DNA of 64,000 bases from Actinoplanes sp. KI2 (GTDB taxonomy: Bacteria > Actinomycetota > Actinomycetes > Mycobacteriales > Micromonosporaceae), in contig NZ_JAOSZE010000024.1 in NCBI RefSeq assembly GCF_025630775.1, positions 99,866 through 163,865 on the forward strand. Reading direction: 5' to 3'. The notes beneath the pieces are model-generated. The model made no database searches, was not told the origin of the DNA, and worked only from the letters and a program-made list of their open reading frames with translations. Within the stretch, counting starts at the first letter, position 1, and the number at the start of each line of letters is the position of its first letter. Positions 14,331 to 24,090 of the stretch are shown here, piece by piece. The position numbers and the translations under genes are program-made.

Positions 14331-16640
14331 ATGCGCCGACTGCTCTGCGCTCTCTGTACGCCGCTGCTAGTGCTGGCCGGGTTGGCCCTGCTGCCCACCA
14401 CCCCCGCCCACGCCGGCATCGACGGCCAGCGCCTCGGTGCACGCTTCGACGGCACCGGCGCCAACGTCACATTCCGCGTCTTCTCCGCGCACGCCACCCG
14501 CATCGCGGTCTTCGTCTACGCCGCCGCGACCGGTCAGCAGGAGAAGGCGTCCTATGTGCTCACCAGAGACGCCGCGAACGTCTGGTCGGCGACGATCAGC
14601 GTCGCGACCCTGCGCTCGGCGGGCGTGCCCACGACGATCTACTACGGCTACCGGGCGTGGGGCCCGAACTGGCCGTACGATCCGGCTTGGACCAAGGGAT
14701 CGCAGACCGGGTTCGTCGCCGACGTCGACGCCGCTGGAAACCGTTTCAATCCCAACAAGCTCTTGCTCGACCCGTACGCGCGGGAGATCAGCCACGACAC
14801 CGCGATCCCGGATGCGGCGGCGACCGACTACAACACCGGATCGGCCCGGCGGGGAGCCGACACGGGCACCATCGCGCCGAAGGGCATCGTGCTCGCGGCC
14901 GACCCCACCGGGACGGGCACGAAACCGACCCGGGCGTTCAAGGACGACGTCACGTACGAGGTGAACCTGCGCGGCCTCACCAGGAACGACTCCGCCGTCC
15001 CGGCGGGGGTGCGGGGCACCTATGCGGGCGCCGCACTCAAGGCCGGCTACCTGTCCTCGCTCGGCATCACGGCGGTCGAGTTCCTGCCCCTGCAGGAGAC
15101 CCAGAACGACAGCAACGACATCAACCCCACGAGTACGAGCGGCGACAACTACTGGGGCTACCAGACGCTGAACTACTTCGCCCCGGACCGGCGCTACTCG
15201 TCGGACACCTCGGCCGGTGGACCGACCCGTGAGTTCAAGGCCATGGTGAAGGCGTTCCATGACGCCGGGATCAAGGTCTTCGTCGATGTCGTCTACAACC
15301 ACACCGCGGAGGGCGGCCGGGTCGATCCGGCCGACAAGACGGTCTACCACATCTTCTCCTGGCGAGGCCTGGACAACCCGACGTACTACTCGCTCACCAG
15401 CGACCATCAGGGCGAGATGGATGTGACCGGTCTGGGGCACACCTTCAACACGTTCAACCCGGTCGCCCAGGACCTGATCGTCGACTCGGTCGCGTACTGG
15501 AAGAACGACCTCGGCGTGGACGGCTTCCGGTTCGACCTCGCCACCGTCCTCGGCAACACCTGCCAGCACGGCTGCTACAGCTACGGCCGCACGAACTCGG
15601 CGACGGCGCTCAACCGCCTCACCGCCGAGATGCCGGCCCGCCCGGGCGGCGGCGGCAGCGGCGTGGACTGGATCGCCGAGCCGTGGGCCGTCGGGTCCGG
15701 CACCTATCAGGTCGGCAACCTGCCGCCCGGGTGGTCGGAATGGAACGGCATCTTCCGCGACACGCTGCGGGCCGACCAGAACCAGCTCGGCGTCGCCACG
15801 GTCACCCCCGGCGACCTGGCGACCCGCTTCGCCGGCTCGTCGGACCTCTATGCCGACGACGGCCGCAAGCCGTGGAACTCCATCGACATCATGGTGGTGC
15901 ACGACGGTTTCACGCTCAAGGACCTCTACAGCTGCAACACCAAGAACAACAACCAGGCCTGGCCGTACGGTCCGTCCGACGGCGGCAGCGACGACAACAA
16001 GTCCTGGGATCAGGGCAACGTCGCCGCCGACCAGCGCAAGGCGGCACGCAACGGGCTCGCCTTCCTCATGCTCTCCGGCGGCACCCCGCTCATCACCGGC
16101 GGCGACGAGATGCTGCGTTCCCTCAACTGCAACAACAACCCGTACAACGTGGACAGCTCGGCGAACTGGCTGAACTGGTCGCTGACCACCGACCAGACGA
16201 ACTTCTTGAAGTACGCCCAGCGGATGATCGCCTTCCGGAAGGCGCATGCCGCGCTACGGCCGCTGAACTTCTACGCGGCCGGCGACGGCAACGGCAACGG
16301 CCTGGGTCAACTCGACTGGTTCACCCCCGCCGGGGCGGCACCGGACGCCGCGTACTGGGGCAACGGCAACAACCACGCCCTCGCGTGGCGCTACGACGGC
16401 ACCGAGCTGGGCGACACCGCCGCCGCCCTCTATGTGGGGTACAACGGCTGGTCGGGCGACGTGACCTTCACGCTTCCGGCGCCCCCGGCGGGAAAGTCCT
16501 GGTACCGGGTCACCGACACGTCGGCCTGGGCGGAAGGCCCCGACCAGGTCGCCAGCCCCGGCTCGGAGGTCGCCCTCGGCGGACAGGGCACCACCTACGT
16601 GCTGCACGGCCGCGCGGTGTTGCTGCTGATCGCCAAGTGA
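14331..16640 (+). CDS. Secreted isoamylase / glycogen-debranching GH13 enzyme
   Basis: A 769-residue exported GH13 enzyme. The signal peptide MRRLLCALC...PAHA is followed by an N-terminal CBM48-type domain (FRVFSAHATRIAVFVYA). The catalytic barrel has region I DVVYNHT, region II GFRFDLA (nucleophile D), region III WIAEPW (acid/base E) and region IV VVHDGF. The layout and the GTYAGAALKAGYLSSLGITA segment match secreted Pseudomonas-type isoamylase rather than cytosolic GlgX. It cleaves alpha-1,6 branches of starch or glycogen outside the cell. ATG 14331 has GGAG upstream. Confidence 0.9.
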   Translation: MRRLLCALCTPLLVLAGLALLPTTPAHAGIDGQRLGARFDGTGANVTFRVFSAHATRIAVFVYAAATGQQEKASYVLTRDAANVWSATISVATLRSAGVPTTIYYGYRAWGPNWPYDPAWTKGSQTGFVADVDAAGNRFNPNKLLLDPYAREISHDTAIPDAAATDYNTGSARRGADTGTIAPKGIVLAADPTGTGTKPTRAFKDDVTYEVNLRGLTRNDSAVPAGVRGTYAGAALKAGYLSSLGITAVEFLPLQETQNDSNDINPTSTSGDNYWGYQTLNYFAPDRRYSSDTSAGGPTREFKAMVKAFHDAGIKVFVDVVYNHTAEGGRVDPADKTVYHIFSWRGLDNPTYYSLTSDHQGEMDVTGLGHTFNTFNPVAQDLIVDSVAYWKNDLGVDGFRFDLATVLGNTCQHGCYSYGRTNSATALNRLTAEMPARPGGGGSGVDWIAEPWAVGSGTYQVGNLPPGWSEWNGIFRDTLRADQNQLGVATVTPGDLATRFAGSSDLYADDGRKPWNSIDIMVVHDGFTLKDLYSCNTKNNNQAWPYGPSDGGSDDNKSWDQGNVAADQRKAARNGLAFLMLSGGTPLITGGDEMLRSLNCNNNPYNVDSSANWLNWSLTTDQTNFLKYAQRMIAFRKAHAALRPLNFYAAGDGNGNGLGQLDWFTPAGAAPDAAYWGNGNNHALAWRYDGTELGDTAAALYVGYNGWSGDVTFTLPAPPAGKSWYRVTDTSAWAEGPDQVASPGSEVALGGQGTTYVLHGRAVLLLIAK

Positions 16641-16661
16641 GGGCGGGGCCGGCTATCGCGC

Positions 16662-16889
16662 TCAGCGAACCGAACCACTCCCGTTGTGGATGACCGGGCA
16701 GCGGACCAGTCGCAGGATCAGATCCAGATGCCCGGACAGCACCGACGACGCCTGCTTCGGCCAGGCCGTTACGGGGCCCGCGTCGGCCTGGCCGGTGCGC
16801 AGCGCCTGCGTCGCCACTGCCGTCAGCGGCATGGCCAAGACCATGACGACAACCGCCGGTAGACCGGCGACCAAGAGGGCCTTGCGCAT
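16662..16889 (-). CDS. Small exported or membrane protein
   Basis: A 75-residue product beginning MRKALLVAGLPAVVVMVLAM, a strong signal or anchor sequence, followed by about 45 residues with no known motif. AGGAG precedes the ATG by 6 bases. Convergent with isoamylase. Confidence 0.5.
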   Translation of the reverse strand: MRKALLVAGLPAVVVMVLAMPLTAVATQALRTGQADAGPVTAWPKQASSVLSGHLDLILRLVRCPVIHNGSGSVR

Positions 16890-17054
16890 CGATGCTCCTG
16901 TCCGAGAACGTCCGGGATGATGATCTTACCGAGCCGGCGCCTCCCCTATCCGTGCCAATCCGGTCGGCCGTCGCGGCGATACGGACCCGTCCCGGCGTAC
17001 ACATGCCGTGCGCACGGCTTACTGTGTGCGCACTGAGCGACCTAGGAGGGTGTA

Positions 17055-19112
17055 GTGGCCGACCTGCCATCAGCGCAGTCCGATCCCCCGGACACGACCG
17101 AAGACGCCCCGGTGCCGGCACCCCAACTGCTGGTCATGCCGCCTACCGACGTGATCCCGTCGATGGTCTGGCCGGGAACCGACGGCGAAACGGCATGGGC
17201 GATCCCGGTGCAAATTCCATCTGGTACGCGGGGGTACGCCCTTTTCGTGCCGATGATCCCGGCGCAGGCCGTCACCAAGCCGGCCGATCACCCTGAGAAA
17301 GTCGTGGCCACGCCGGCCGCGGTCGCCCCGACGCCGACCCCGGTCACTCCGAAGCCGGCCGCGGTCGCTCCGAAGCCGGCCGAGACCGCGCCGCCCGGGC
17401 CGGCCGAGAGCGCGCCGCCCGGGCCGGCCGAGAGCGCGCCGCCCGGGCCGGCCGAGAGCGCGGCGCCGAAGCCGGCCGTGAGCGCGATGCCGGAGCCCCC
17501 GGTGATCCCGCAGCCGAACCCCCGAGCGCTGGCCGCTCAGGCGCCGCCGCAGCCATATGCGGCCCCGTACCCGATGCGCCCGTTCGGCACGTACGAGCGG
17601 ATGGAAACCCCCTGGCAGAAGTTCCGCAAGAAGCATTGGCCCGGACCGAAGGAGGCCCAGGGCTGGGCCGTCCCGGCCGGCGTGCTCGGCGGTGCCCTCG
17701 GTTTCCTGTTCTTCCTGCCGTTGAACCGGGTGGGTATCGGCTGGTTCCTCGGCTGGCTCGCACTGACGCTGGGCGTGGCGTACGCCGTCCGGAGGTCCAC
17801 CGACCTGCCGCGCCGGGAGCGGCTGGTCCGGTCCGGCTGGGCCGCGGCGGCGCTCGCCCTGCTGCTCATCCTGGCGTTCCGCAACGCGTGGTGGCTGGTG
17901 ACGTTCAGCGTGCTGGGCGCGATCGGCTGCACCGCGCTGGCGTTCGTCGGCGGCCGGCGGGTCCGGTCTATCCTGTTCAGCCTGGTCGCCGCCACCTGGG
18001 CGGCATTCGCCGGCATCCCGTGGGTCCGAAAGCACCTGAAAACCAGCCGCAACCCGGGAATCGCCCGGCGGGCCTTCTTCTCCGTCGCCCTCACCGTCGT
18101 GGTGCTGCTCGTCTTCGGCGCGCTGCTGTCGTCGGCCGACTTCGCGTTCTCCAAGCTGCTGGACGACGTCGTCCCCGATTTCGCGATCGCGTCGGTCTTC
18201 CAGTGGATCTTCCTGGCCGCGGCCGGCGGCCTGCTGGCCGTCTCCGGGATCTACACGCTGTCCGCGCCGCCGGTGACGTCCGGCCTGGACACCGAGGGCA
18301 AGGGCCGGCTCGGCCTGATCGAGTGGGCGCCGGCCTGCGCCGCGCTCGTGTTGCTCTTCGCCGGTTTCGTGGCGGTGCAGTTCACCGTCCTGTTCGGTGG
18401 ACGCCGGCACGTGCTGGAGACGGCCGGCCTGAGCTACTCGCAGTACGCCCGGAGCGGCTTCTGGCAGTTGGTCGCGGTCACGCTGCTGTCGCTGGCGCTG
18501 ATCGCGAGCCTGGCCCGCTGGGCGAAACGGGACCAGAAGGTGGAGCGGGTGCTGCTGCGCGTACTCCTGGGTCTGCTCTGCGCCCTGAGCGTCGTCATCG
18601 TGGCGTCCGCGCTCTCCCGGATGTGGGAGTACCAGCGGGTCTACAGCTTCACCGGTGAGCGGATCTTCGTGATGTCGTCGGAGATGCTGCTCGGCGTGAT
18701 CTTCGTGATGATCGCGGTCGCCGGCATCAAGTGGCAGGGCAAGTGGATCCCCGGCACCACCGTCGCGCTCGCCGTGCTGATGCTGCTCGGTCTCGCCGCC
18801 CTCGACCCCGAGGGCTACGTGGCCAGCCGCAACGCGGCCCGTTACGCCGGTTCCGGCAAGATCGACGCCTGGTACCTGCGGGCCCTCTCCGCCGACGCGA
18901 CTCCCGCTCTGACCAAACTTCCCGATCCCGTACGCCGTTGCACGCTCAGCTGGATCGCGGAGGACCTGAAGAAGCCCGACCCCTGGTACGCGTGGAACCT
19001 CGGCCGGCAACGCGCTCGCGAAGCCCTCGACGAGCTCGGCCCCGCCGCGATCGGCAACCAGAAGGACTGCCGCTCCGCCGACCAGTTCGATCTGCCCAAG
19101 ACCCGCAGGTGA
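17055..19112 (+). CDS. DUF4153/DUF4173-type polytopic membrane protein with Pro/Ala-rich N-terminus
   Basis: Residues 1-180 are low-complexity Pro/Ala/Glu, including a near-perfect PPGPAESA repeat. Residues 200-560 hold about ten transmembrane helices ending with the DUF4173-like SYSQYARSGFWQLV motif and RMWEYQRVYSFTGERIF. The C-terminal 100 residues (WYLRALSADATPALTKLPDP) are extracytoplasmic and polar. Function unknown across the family. The GTG start is fixed by AGGAGG 5-10 bases upstream. A perfect-stem terminator follows. Confidence 0.8.
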   Translation: MADLPSAQSDPPDTTEDAPVPAPQLLVMPPTDVIPSMVWPGTDGETAWAIPVQIPSGTRGYALFVPMIPAQAVTKPADHPEKVVATPAAVAPTPTPVTPKPAAVAPKPAETAPPGPAESAPPGPAESAPPGPAESAAPKPAVSAMPEPPVIPQPNPRALAAQAPPQPYAAPYPMRPFGTYERMETPWQKFRKKHWPGPKEAQGWAVPAGVLGGALGFLFFLPLNRVGIGWFLGWLALTLGVAYAVRRSTDLPRRERLVRSGWAAAALALLLILAFRNAWWLVTFSVLGAIGCTALAFVGGRRVRSILFSLVAATWAAFAGIPWVRKHLKTSRNPGIARRAFFSVALTVVVLLVFGALLSSADFAFSKLLDDVVPDFAIASVFQWIFLAAAGGLLAVSGIYTLSAPPVTSGLDTEGKGRLGLIEWAPACAALVLLFAGFVAVQFTVLFGGRRHVLETAGLSYSQYARSGFWQLVAVTLLSLALIASLARWAKRDQKVERVLLRVLLGLLCALSVVIVASALSRMWEYQRVYSFTGERIFVMSSEMLLGVIFVMIAVAGIKWQGKWIPGTTVALAVLMLLGLAALDPEGYVASRNAARYAGSGKIDAWYLRALSADATPALTKLPDPVRRCTLSWIAEDLKKPDPWYAWNLGRQRAREALDELGPAAIGNQKDCRSADQFDLPKTRR
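17382..17462 (+). repeat. 24-bp in-frame tandem repeat
   Basis: About three copies of a 24-bp unit encode PPGPAESA. A diverged fourth unit reads KPAVSA. Copy number probably varies between strains and changes the length of the disordered arm. Confidence 0.75.
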
Positions 19113-19115
19113 GGT

Positions 19116-19149
19116 GGTGGGTGCTCCGGTTGGACACGGAGCACCCACC
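19116..19149. terminator. Intrinsic-type hairpin between convergent genes
   Basis: GGTGGGTGCTCCG and its exact reverse complement CGGAGCACCCACC flank an 8-nt loop, giving a 13-bp perfect stem. It sits between the DUF4173 and kinase genes and can serve both directions. There is no U-run, as is common in actinomycetes. Confidence 0.8.
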
Positions 19150-19157
19150 CCGCTTCG

Positions 19158-21137
19158 TCACGGCAGGGCGTCGGCCTGGACCGCGGCGTGGCGGGGTCGA
19201 CGGCCGGCCCGTACCGTCATCCCGACCAGCCGGGACGCATCCGAGCGCCTCGTCGAACCGGCCTCCGGCGCTTCGTCGATCGGGACGGCCAGCGCCGCCG
19301 GGATGGTCACCACCGCCCGGATGCCGCCCTCGCCGGTCGGCCCGAGGGTCACCTTGATCCCGTGCTGGGCGGCCAGGGTCGCGACCACGAACAGGCCGAG
19401 CCGGGCGCTGTCGGCCGGATCGAACTCCCCCGGCTGCGCCAGCCTCCGGTTCGTCTGCTCGACCGCGGCCGGCGACATCCCGATCCCGTGGTCCTCGATC
19501 TCCACCACCATCCCGTCCGGCGTCCGCCGGGCCGAGAGGCGCACCGACGTGTCCGGTGCCGAGAACGTGACCGCGTTCTCCAGCAGCTCGCCGACCAGAT
19601 GGCCGAGGTCGCCGACGGCATGCTCGGGCACCTCGGCATTCCCGATCGACCCGATCGCGACCCGACCGGCGTGCTCCATCTCGCCGGCCGCCCGGGCGAG
19701 GATCGTGGCCAGCGACTCGGCGCCGTGCCCGCGCCGGCTCCGCGCGGAGCCCGCCAGGATCACCAGATGCTCGGCGTGCCGGCGCATCCGGACGGCCAGC
19801 TGGTAGGCGCGGGAGTCGGCGCCGTCCATCGGACCGAGCGCCTCGATCTGGCGGTCCAGCAGCGTCTGGTTGCGCCGGGCGATGTTGACCAGAACCCGGT
19901 TCAGGTCGTACCGCACCGCCGCTTCCGCGGCCGCCGACTCGACCGCGCTGAGGTGTACGTCGGTCAGTGCGGCGCCGACCTCGGCGATCTCGTCGTCGCC
20001 CAGGCGCAGGCGCACCGCCTCACCGTCCACGTCGATGCGCTCACCGGCCCGCAGCCGCCGGACCAGGTCGGGCAGCCGCTGGCGGGCGAGGTCGGTGGCC
20101 GCCGTCCGGAGCAGGAACAGCCGCCGTACGACCGAGCCGCCGATGTGCACGGCGATCACCAGTGACACCACGATGGCGAGCAGGCCGAGCAGTCCGGACA
20201 CGCCGAACCGGAGCAGGATCCGATCACGAGCCTCCCGCGCGAACTCGACGGCGTGGTCGTAGCCGTCCGCCAGGAAGGCGAACAACTGGCCCACGGCCGG
20301 GGCCGAGGTCGCCCGCCAGACCTCCCTGCTGATCGTCACCGGCCCATCGGACCGTCCCGCCCCGATGATCTGATCTTCGGCCTGCCGCAGTGCCGCGAAG
20401 GCGGGACCGCTGAGCATGCTCTTGAACTTCGCCTGGTCGGGCGCCGGCAGCGTCGCGCCGGCGGTGGGGATCTGGAAGCGCAACGCCCCGACGATCTGGA
20501 TCAGCTCCAAATACTCCCCGCTGCCGAACCGGCCCGCCGCGGTGGCGCCGGTCATCAGGGCGTCCTCCTGGTAGAGCAGCTCCCCGGCCCGGCGCATGGC
20601 GACCATGGTGCGCATCACCCGTTCCACCAGGGGGTCGCTGGACGCCGCGGCCGCGTTCGACACGCTGAACGCGGTCCGGATGACGCCGGTGTAGCCGCTG
20701 AGGGCCGAGGTCCGGGTGGCGTCCCTGGCATCGACCCTGGCCCGCACCAGCGCCAGGGAGTCGAGGCTGACGGCCATGTCCGCGAACCGTGCCCGCGTGA
20801 TCCCGGCCGATACCCCGCTCCCCCGGTAACTGCGGGACAGTTGCTGGAACTGCGCTATTGCCGCGTCGGTCGCCGCCCGCCGGGTCCGCAGGGCGCCGGC
20901 GTCCCCGTTGGGCGTGGCCAGGAACTCCGCCGACTGGGTGCGCTCGGCCTGCAGGGCGGCCACCATCCGGTCGCACGGCAGGCTCACGTTGTCCCGGGTG
21001 CTGTACGTGTCGCGCAACGCCGTCGCGTCGGCGAACGAAGCCTTGACATCGATCACCCACAGCCCGGTCAGCGCAACCACCGGCACCAGCAGAGCGAGGA
21101 CTATCTTCGAGCGAACGGACCTCGGTTTTCTTCGCAT
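19158..21137 (-). CDS. NIT-domain sensor histidine kinase (CvnA-like), orphan
   Basis: A 659-residue membrane kinase. It has an N-terminal transmembrane helix (VLALLVPVVALTGLWVIDV), a large extracellular nitrate/nitrite-sensing-type helical domain to about residue 310, a second transmembrane helix (LLGLLAIVVSLVIAVHIGG), a HAMP-like region, and a GHKL ATPase (N-box GELLENAVTFSA, G1 EDHGIGM, G2 LGLFVVATLAAQHGI). The architecture equals CvnA of actinomycete conservons, which normally precede cvnB-D (roadblock, DUF742, GTPase). None of these follow here; downstream is a convergent gene. GAGGT precedes the ATG. Confidence 0.85.
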   Translation of the reverse strand: MRRKPRSVRSKIVLALLVPVVALTGLWVIDVKASFADATALRDTYSTRDNVSLPCDRMVAALQAERTQSAEFLATPNGDAGALRTRRAATDAAIAQFQQLSRSYRGSGVSAGITRARFADMAVSLDSLALVRARVDARDATRTSALSGYTGVIRTAFSVSNAAAASSDPLVERVMRTMVAMRRAGELLYQEDALMTGATAAGRFGSGEYLELIQIVGALRFQIPTAGATLPAPDQAKFKSMLSGPAFAALRQAEDQIIGAGRSDGPVTISREVWRATSAPAVGQLFAFLADGYDHAVEFAREARDRILLRFGVSGLLGLLAIVVSLVIAVHIGGSVVRRLFLLRTAATDLARQRLPDLVRRLRAGERIDVDGEAVRLRLGDDEIAEVGAALTDVHLSAVESAAAEAAVRYDLNRVLVNIARRNQTLLDRQIEALGPMDGADSRAYQLAVRMRRHAEHLVILAGSARSRRGHGAESLATILARAAGEMEHAGRVAIGSIGNAEVPEHAVGDLGHLVGELLENAVTFSAPDTSVRLSARRTPDGMVVEIEDHGIGMSPAAVEQTNRRLAQPGEFDPADSARLGLFVVATLAAQHGIKVTLGPTGEGGIRAVVTIPAALAVPIDEAPEAGSTRRSDASRLVGMTVRAGRRPRHAAVQADALP

Positions 21138-21233
21138 GTGACCTCAATCAGGCAGATGACGGGCAAGTCCTCTGGGTGAGAGGTAGGACCTGTCGACATC
21201 CACTTTGGAGTACGCGCCCGACCCGTCCCCGGT

Positions 21234-22970
21234 TCAGGCAGGGTTGTTCGTTCCCACTCTTCGAGATCGCCTGAGCCGCTGCCAGAGCCAGCCGCTGGGC
21301 ACGTTCCGGTCGTACAGCACGTATTCGCTGATCGGGTGGTCGGTCATCGTCTCCAGGAGCGCGCGGTGGGCGGCCGGATGGCCCACGAACAACACGTGGT
21401 CGCCGTCGTGGACCTGCTGGTCGTCGTCGGGGCCCAGGATGGCCCGGTCCCCGCGCAGGACCATGAGCGGCACCGCCGCCACCGTCCGGTTGCGGTCCTG
21501 CGGGCTGCGCAGCAGATCGCCCAGGCGAGCGTTGCCGCCGCGCAGCCACGGGCCGAGCGCGGGCGCCTCCGCCTCGGTGAGCACGGCTCTCCAGACGCTG
21601 CCCAGGCGGCTGCCGCAGTGGGCCTGAAGGCGATCGAGCAGCCGCGCCGCCCATTCCTCGCCGCGGGCCGGCATGTCCTGCAGGAAGCGCCACAGCAGCG
21701 GGGTGCTCAGCTGGGCGTAGATCTCCCGGGCCACCAGCTCGGCCGGAACGAGCACCCAGTCGATGTCGAGCGCCGCGAACAGGGGTGCGTTGGCCGGCCG
21801 GTTCTGCCGCGCCGCCAGGAAGAGCCGCGGGTTACGGCGCCGGACCGCGGCGATCAGCGACAGGTTGGCGGTGTCGTTGTCGGTGCCCGCGACGAAGCCG
21901 ACCGCCTCCTCCACGCGGGCCTGGCGCAGCACCTCCGGATCGGACGCGTCCCCCACGATCACCCCCGGCTCGTCCTCGTGCCCGGCCAGATCGATGATGG
22001 TGGCCTCGAGGCCGTCGGCGCGCAGATCCTCGGTGAACTTGCGGCCGAATCGCCCGTAGCCGCACACCACCCAGCGCCCGGCGGCCGGGGTCCGGCCCGC
22101 TTCCGGAAGCTCCGCGCCCGGCCCGCCGACCAGCCAGGAAAACAGTTGATACGAGGCGGGTGCGCGCAACGCCAGCCGGATCCGGTCGCCGAATCGGTCG
22201 AACGGGTTGACCACGGTCGGTGAGCCGAACGCCCGCATCCGCTGCTCGATGACCGGCGACACGGTACGCGCGATGACCTGCAGCTCGGGCCGGATCAGCG
22301 CGGCCGTCATCGCGACCACGAGGTTGGCCTCGTCGTCGTCGGTCAGCGCCAGAACCGCCTCGCAGAAGGGGTGCTCCAGGCCGGCCAGGTCGAGGGTGCG
22401 CGGGTCGGTGACGTCGCCGGCCAGCCCCGGCACGTCGGCGTGGTACGCGTCGATGTCCAAGGCGTCCACCCGCTCGGCCGAGAGGTCCAGCACGACCAGG
22501 CGGCGGCCGAGCGCGTCGAACGCCCGGCCGAGCAGCTGCCCGGTCTGCCCGTAGCCCGCCAGCAGCAGGAACGGCTCGCGCAGCCGGGTCACCGTGCGGG
22601 AGAACCGGCGCAGCGCGATCGCCTGCCGGAACGTCCGGTCCTGGAACAGGGTCAGCAGCGAGCCGATGGCGTACGCCCAGCCCACCACGGTCAGGTAGAT
22701 CGACGCGATGACCCACATCCGCTGCGCACCGGAGAACGGGGCCGGCAGCTCGCCGTAGCCGATCGTGGTGGCCGTGTAGCTCATGAAGTAGAACGCGTCG
22801 AAGATGCCCATCCTCGGCGGCATCAGCGACAGGCCGAGCACGCTGACCGAGAAGATCACGATGAGCACGATCAGCGGCGCGCGCATCCGCCGGAGGATCA
22901 GAAAGATCGTCGGCGACGTGTCCGGGTACCGGGCGGAGATCCGGCGCCGCCGGCGCCGCTGCCGAGTCAT
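21234..22970 (-). CDS. Potassium channel with two TrkA-N (RCK) domains
   Basis: A 578-residue protein. Two helices flank a pore with filter TTIGYGE (residues about 45-130). Two Rossmann TrkA-N domains follow: LLLAGYGQTGQLLGRAFDAL and WVVCGYGRFGRKFTEDLRA. The first glycine motif is intact, so NAD(H) binding is likely. A C-terminal TrkA-C-like segment ends DGDHVLFVGH. Gated K+ flux across the membrane is expected. ATG 22970 overlaps the stop of the DUF6394 gene as ATGA. Confidence 0.85.
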   Translation of the reverse strand: MTRQRRRRRRISARYPDTSPTIFLILRRMRAPLIVLIVIFSVSVLGLSLMPPRMGIFDAFYFMSYTATTIGYGELPAPFSGAQRMWVIASIYLTVVGWAYAIGSLLTLFQDRTFRQAIALRRFSRTVTRLREPFLLLAGYGQTGQLLGRAFDALGRRLVVLDLSAERVDALDIDAYHADVPGLAGDVTDPRTLDLAGLEHPFCEAVLALTDDDEANLVVAMTAALIRPELQVIARTVSPVIEQRMRAFGSPTVVNPFDRFGDRIRLALRAPASYQLFSWLVGGPGAELPEAGRTPAAGRWVVCGYGRFGRKFTEDLRADGLEATIIDLAGHEDEPGVIVGDASDPEVLRQARVEEAVGFVAGTDNDTANLSLIAAVRRRNPRLFLAARQNRPANAPLFAALDIDWVLVPAELVAREIYAQLSTPLLWRFLQDMPARGEEWAARLLDRLQAHCGSRLGSVWRAVLTEAEAPALGPWLRGGNARLGDLLRSPQDRNRTVAAVPLMVLRGDRAILGPDDDQQVHDGDHVLFVGHPAAHRALLETMTDHPISEYVLYDRNVPSGWLWQRLRRSRRVGTNNPA

Positions 22971-23353
22971 CGGCGGTGGAACGAGACGGTCTCGATCACC
23001 AGCAGCACGACCGAGACGAGGTTGGCCAGCAGCGCCCCGCCGGACAGCGACACCACGGTGGCCAACGCCTCGGCGTCCAGTCCCGCGTGGGACACCTGCG
23101 TGGCGTACGCCCACACCACCGCCGCCGCGATCAGCTGGAGGTCGGCCACCAGGCTGGTGGCCAGGTGAACGGCGCCGAGCTGGGTGCGGTCGCCGAACTT
23201 CAGCACCGTCGCGATCAAGCTCACCACCAGCGCGGCGAACAGCTCGTAGACGCTGTGCAACGCCGGGTCGGAGAGGTCGCCGATGAAGAACCCGAAGTTC
23301 AGCGTCGCCGCCAGCAGCACGAAGAAGCCGAAAACCACCTTTTCCAGGCTCAT
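22967..23353 (-). CDS. DUF6394 family membrane protein, channel partner
   Basis: A 128-residue protein with four hydrophobic segments. KVVFGFFVLLAATLNFGFFI, ELFAALVVSLIATVLKFGD and LATSLVADLQLIAAAVVWA match the DUF6394 pattern. This family is known mainly from its position before TrkA-N ion channels, as here, with a 4-bp overlap. It may be an accessory subunit. ATG 23353 gives the usual MSLEKV start; an in-frame start 9 bp earlier is possible. Confidence 0.8.
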   Translation of the reverse strand: MSLEKVVFGFFVLLAATLNFGFFIGDLSDPALHSVYELFAALVVSLIATVLKFGDRTQLGAVHLATSLVADLQLIAAAVVWAYATQVSHAGLDAEALATVVSLSGGALLANLVSVVLLVIETVSFHRR

Positions 23354-23397
23354 ACCGAGCACGCTAATTCGTCCTGGCGGGCGAGGCCCCGGCGGGG

Positions 23398-24090
23398 TCA
23401 GCCTGCTGCGATGGCCGGCGTCTTTTCGCGTACGCCGGAAAGCTCACGCCCGGAGAAGCCACGCACCAGCAGCCAGCCGATCATCCAGAGCTCGCCCGCG
23501 GTGGCCGGCACCACCAGGAAGTCGGCGACGGCCGGCGTCACGTACGACGCGAAGGTGTTGAGGATGTAGCCGACGCCGCCCACGACGAGCAGCCAGCCCA
23601 GGACGCGCGGGCCCGAGCCAAGGACGCAGCGGCCCATCGGGATGAGCCACAGCCCGAAGAAGAGGCCGCCGACGGTCCACAGGTGGCCGCTCACCAGGTG
23701 GAGCAGCTGGACCGTCGAGGCAGCGTCGCCGAACGGCCGGCCGGCGACCTCGACGGCCGCGCCGAGCATGGCCGCGCTCGCCAGGATCACCACCGAGTTG
23801 ACCAGGCCGAACGCGGCGATCCCGGCGGCGTTGACCGGGTCGTTCCCGCGGAACAGGCGGTAGAAGCCGGCCGCCGCGAGCGCCTGGGTCAGCACGACGA
23901 GCAGCTCGAGCACGACGCCGGCCTTGGCCAGGGCGAGGTGGTCGTCGAGGTGGGCGAGGGTCGCGGCCGGGTCGCCGGCGGCGAAGAGCATCGGCCGGAT
24001 CGTGAGGAAGCCGGCGGCGCCGGTCACGGCGAGAGCCAGGTAGAAGAGGCCGGTGAGGCGGGCAGCATTCTTACTATGTAAGGTAGCCAT
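23398..24090 (-). CDS. DUF4386 family membrane protein
   Basis: A 230-residue protein with six hydrophobic segments. The opening KNAARLTGLFYLALAVTG and LHLVSGHLWTVGGLFFGLWL are DUF4386 signatures. Function unknown. It diverges from a TetR gene and shares its control region, so the regulator probably represses it. The frame is open further upstream, but ATG 24090 fits the family. Confidence 0.8.
   Translation of the reverse strand: MATLHSKNAARLTGLFYLALAVTGAAGFLTIRPMLFAAGDPAATLAHLDDHLALAKAGVVLELLVVLTQALAAAGFYRLFRGNDPVNAAGIAAFGLVNSVVILASAAMLGAAVEVAGRPFGDAASTVQLLHLVSGHLWTVGGLFFGLWLIPMGRCVLGSGPRVLGWLLVVGGVGYILNTFASYVTPAVADFLVVPATAGELWMIGWLLVRGFSGRELSGVREKTPAIAAG

Noticed and set aside
14367..16247. 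626-residue minus-strand frame opposite isoamylase
   Set aside because: Shadow frame; the plus strand has complete GH13 motifs.
17382..17462. Tandem repeat considered as a CRISPR array
   Set aside because: Units are contiguous without spacers and lie in frame within a coding region.
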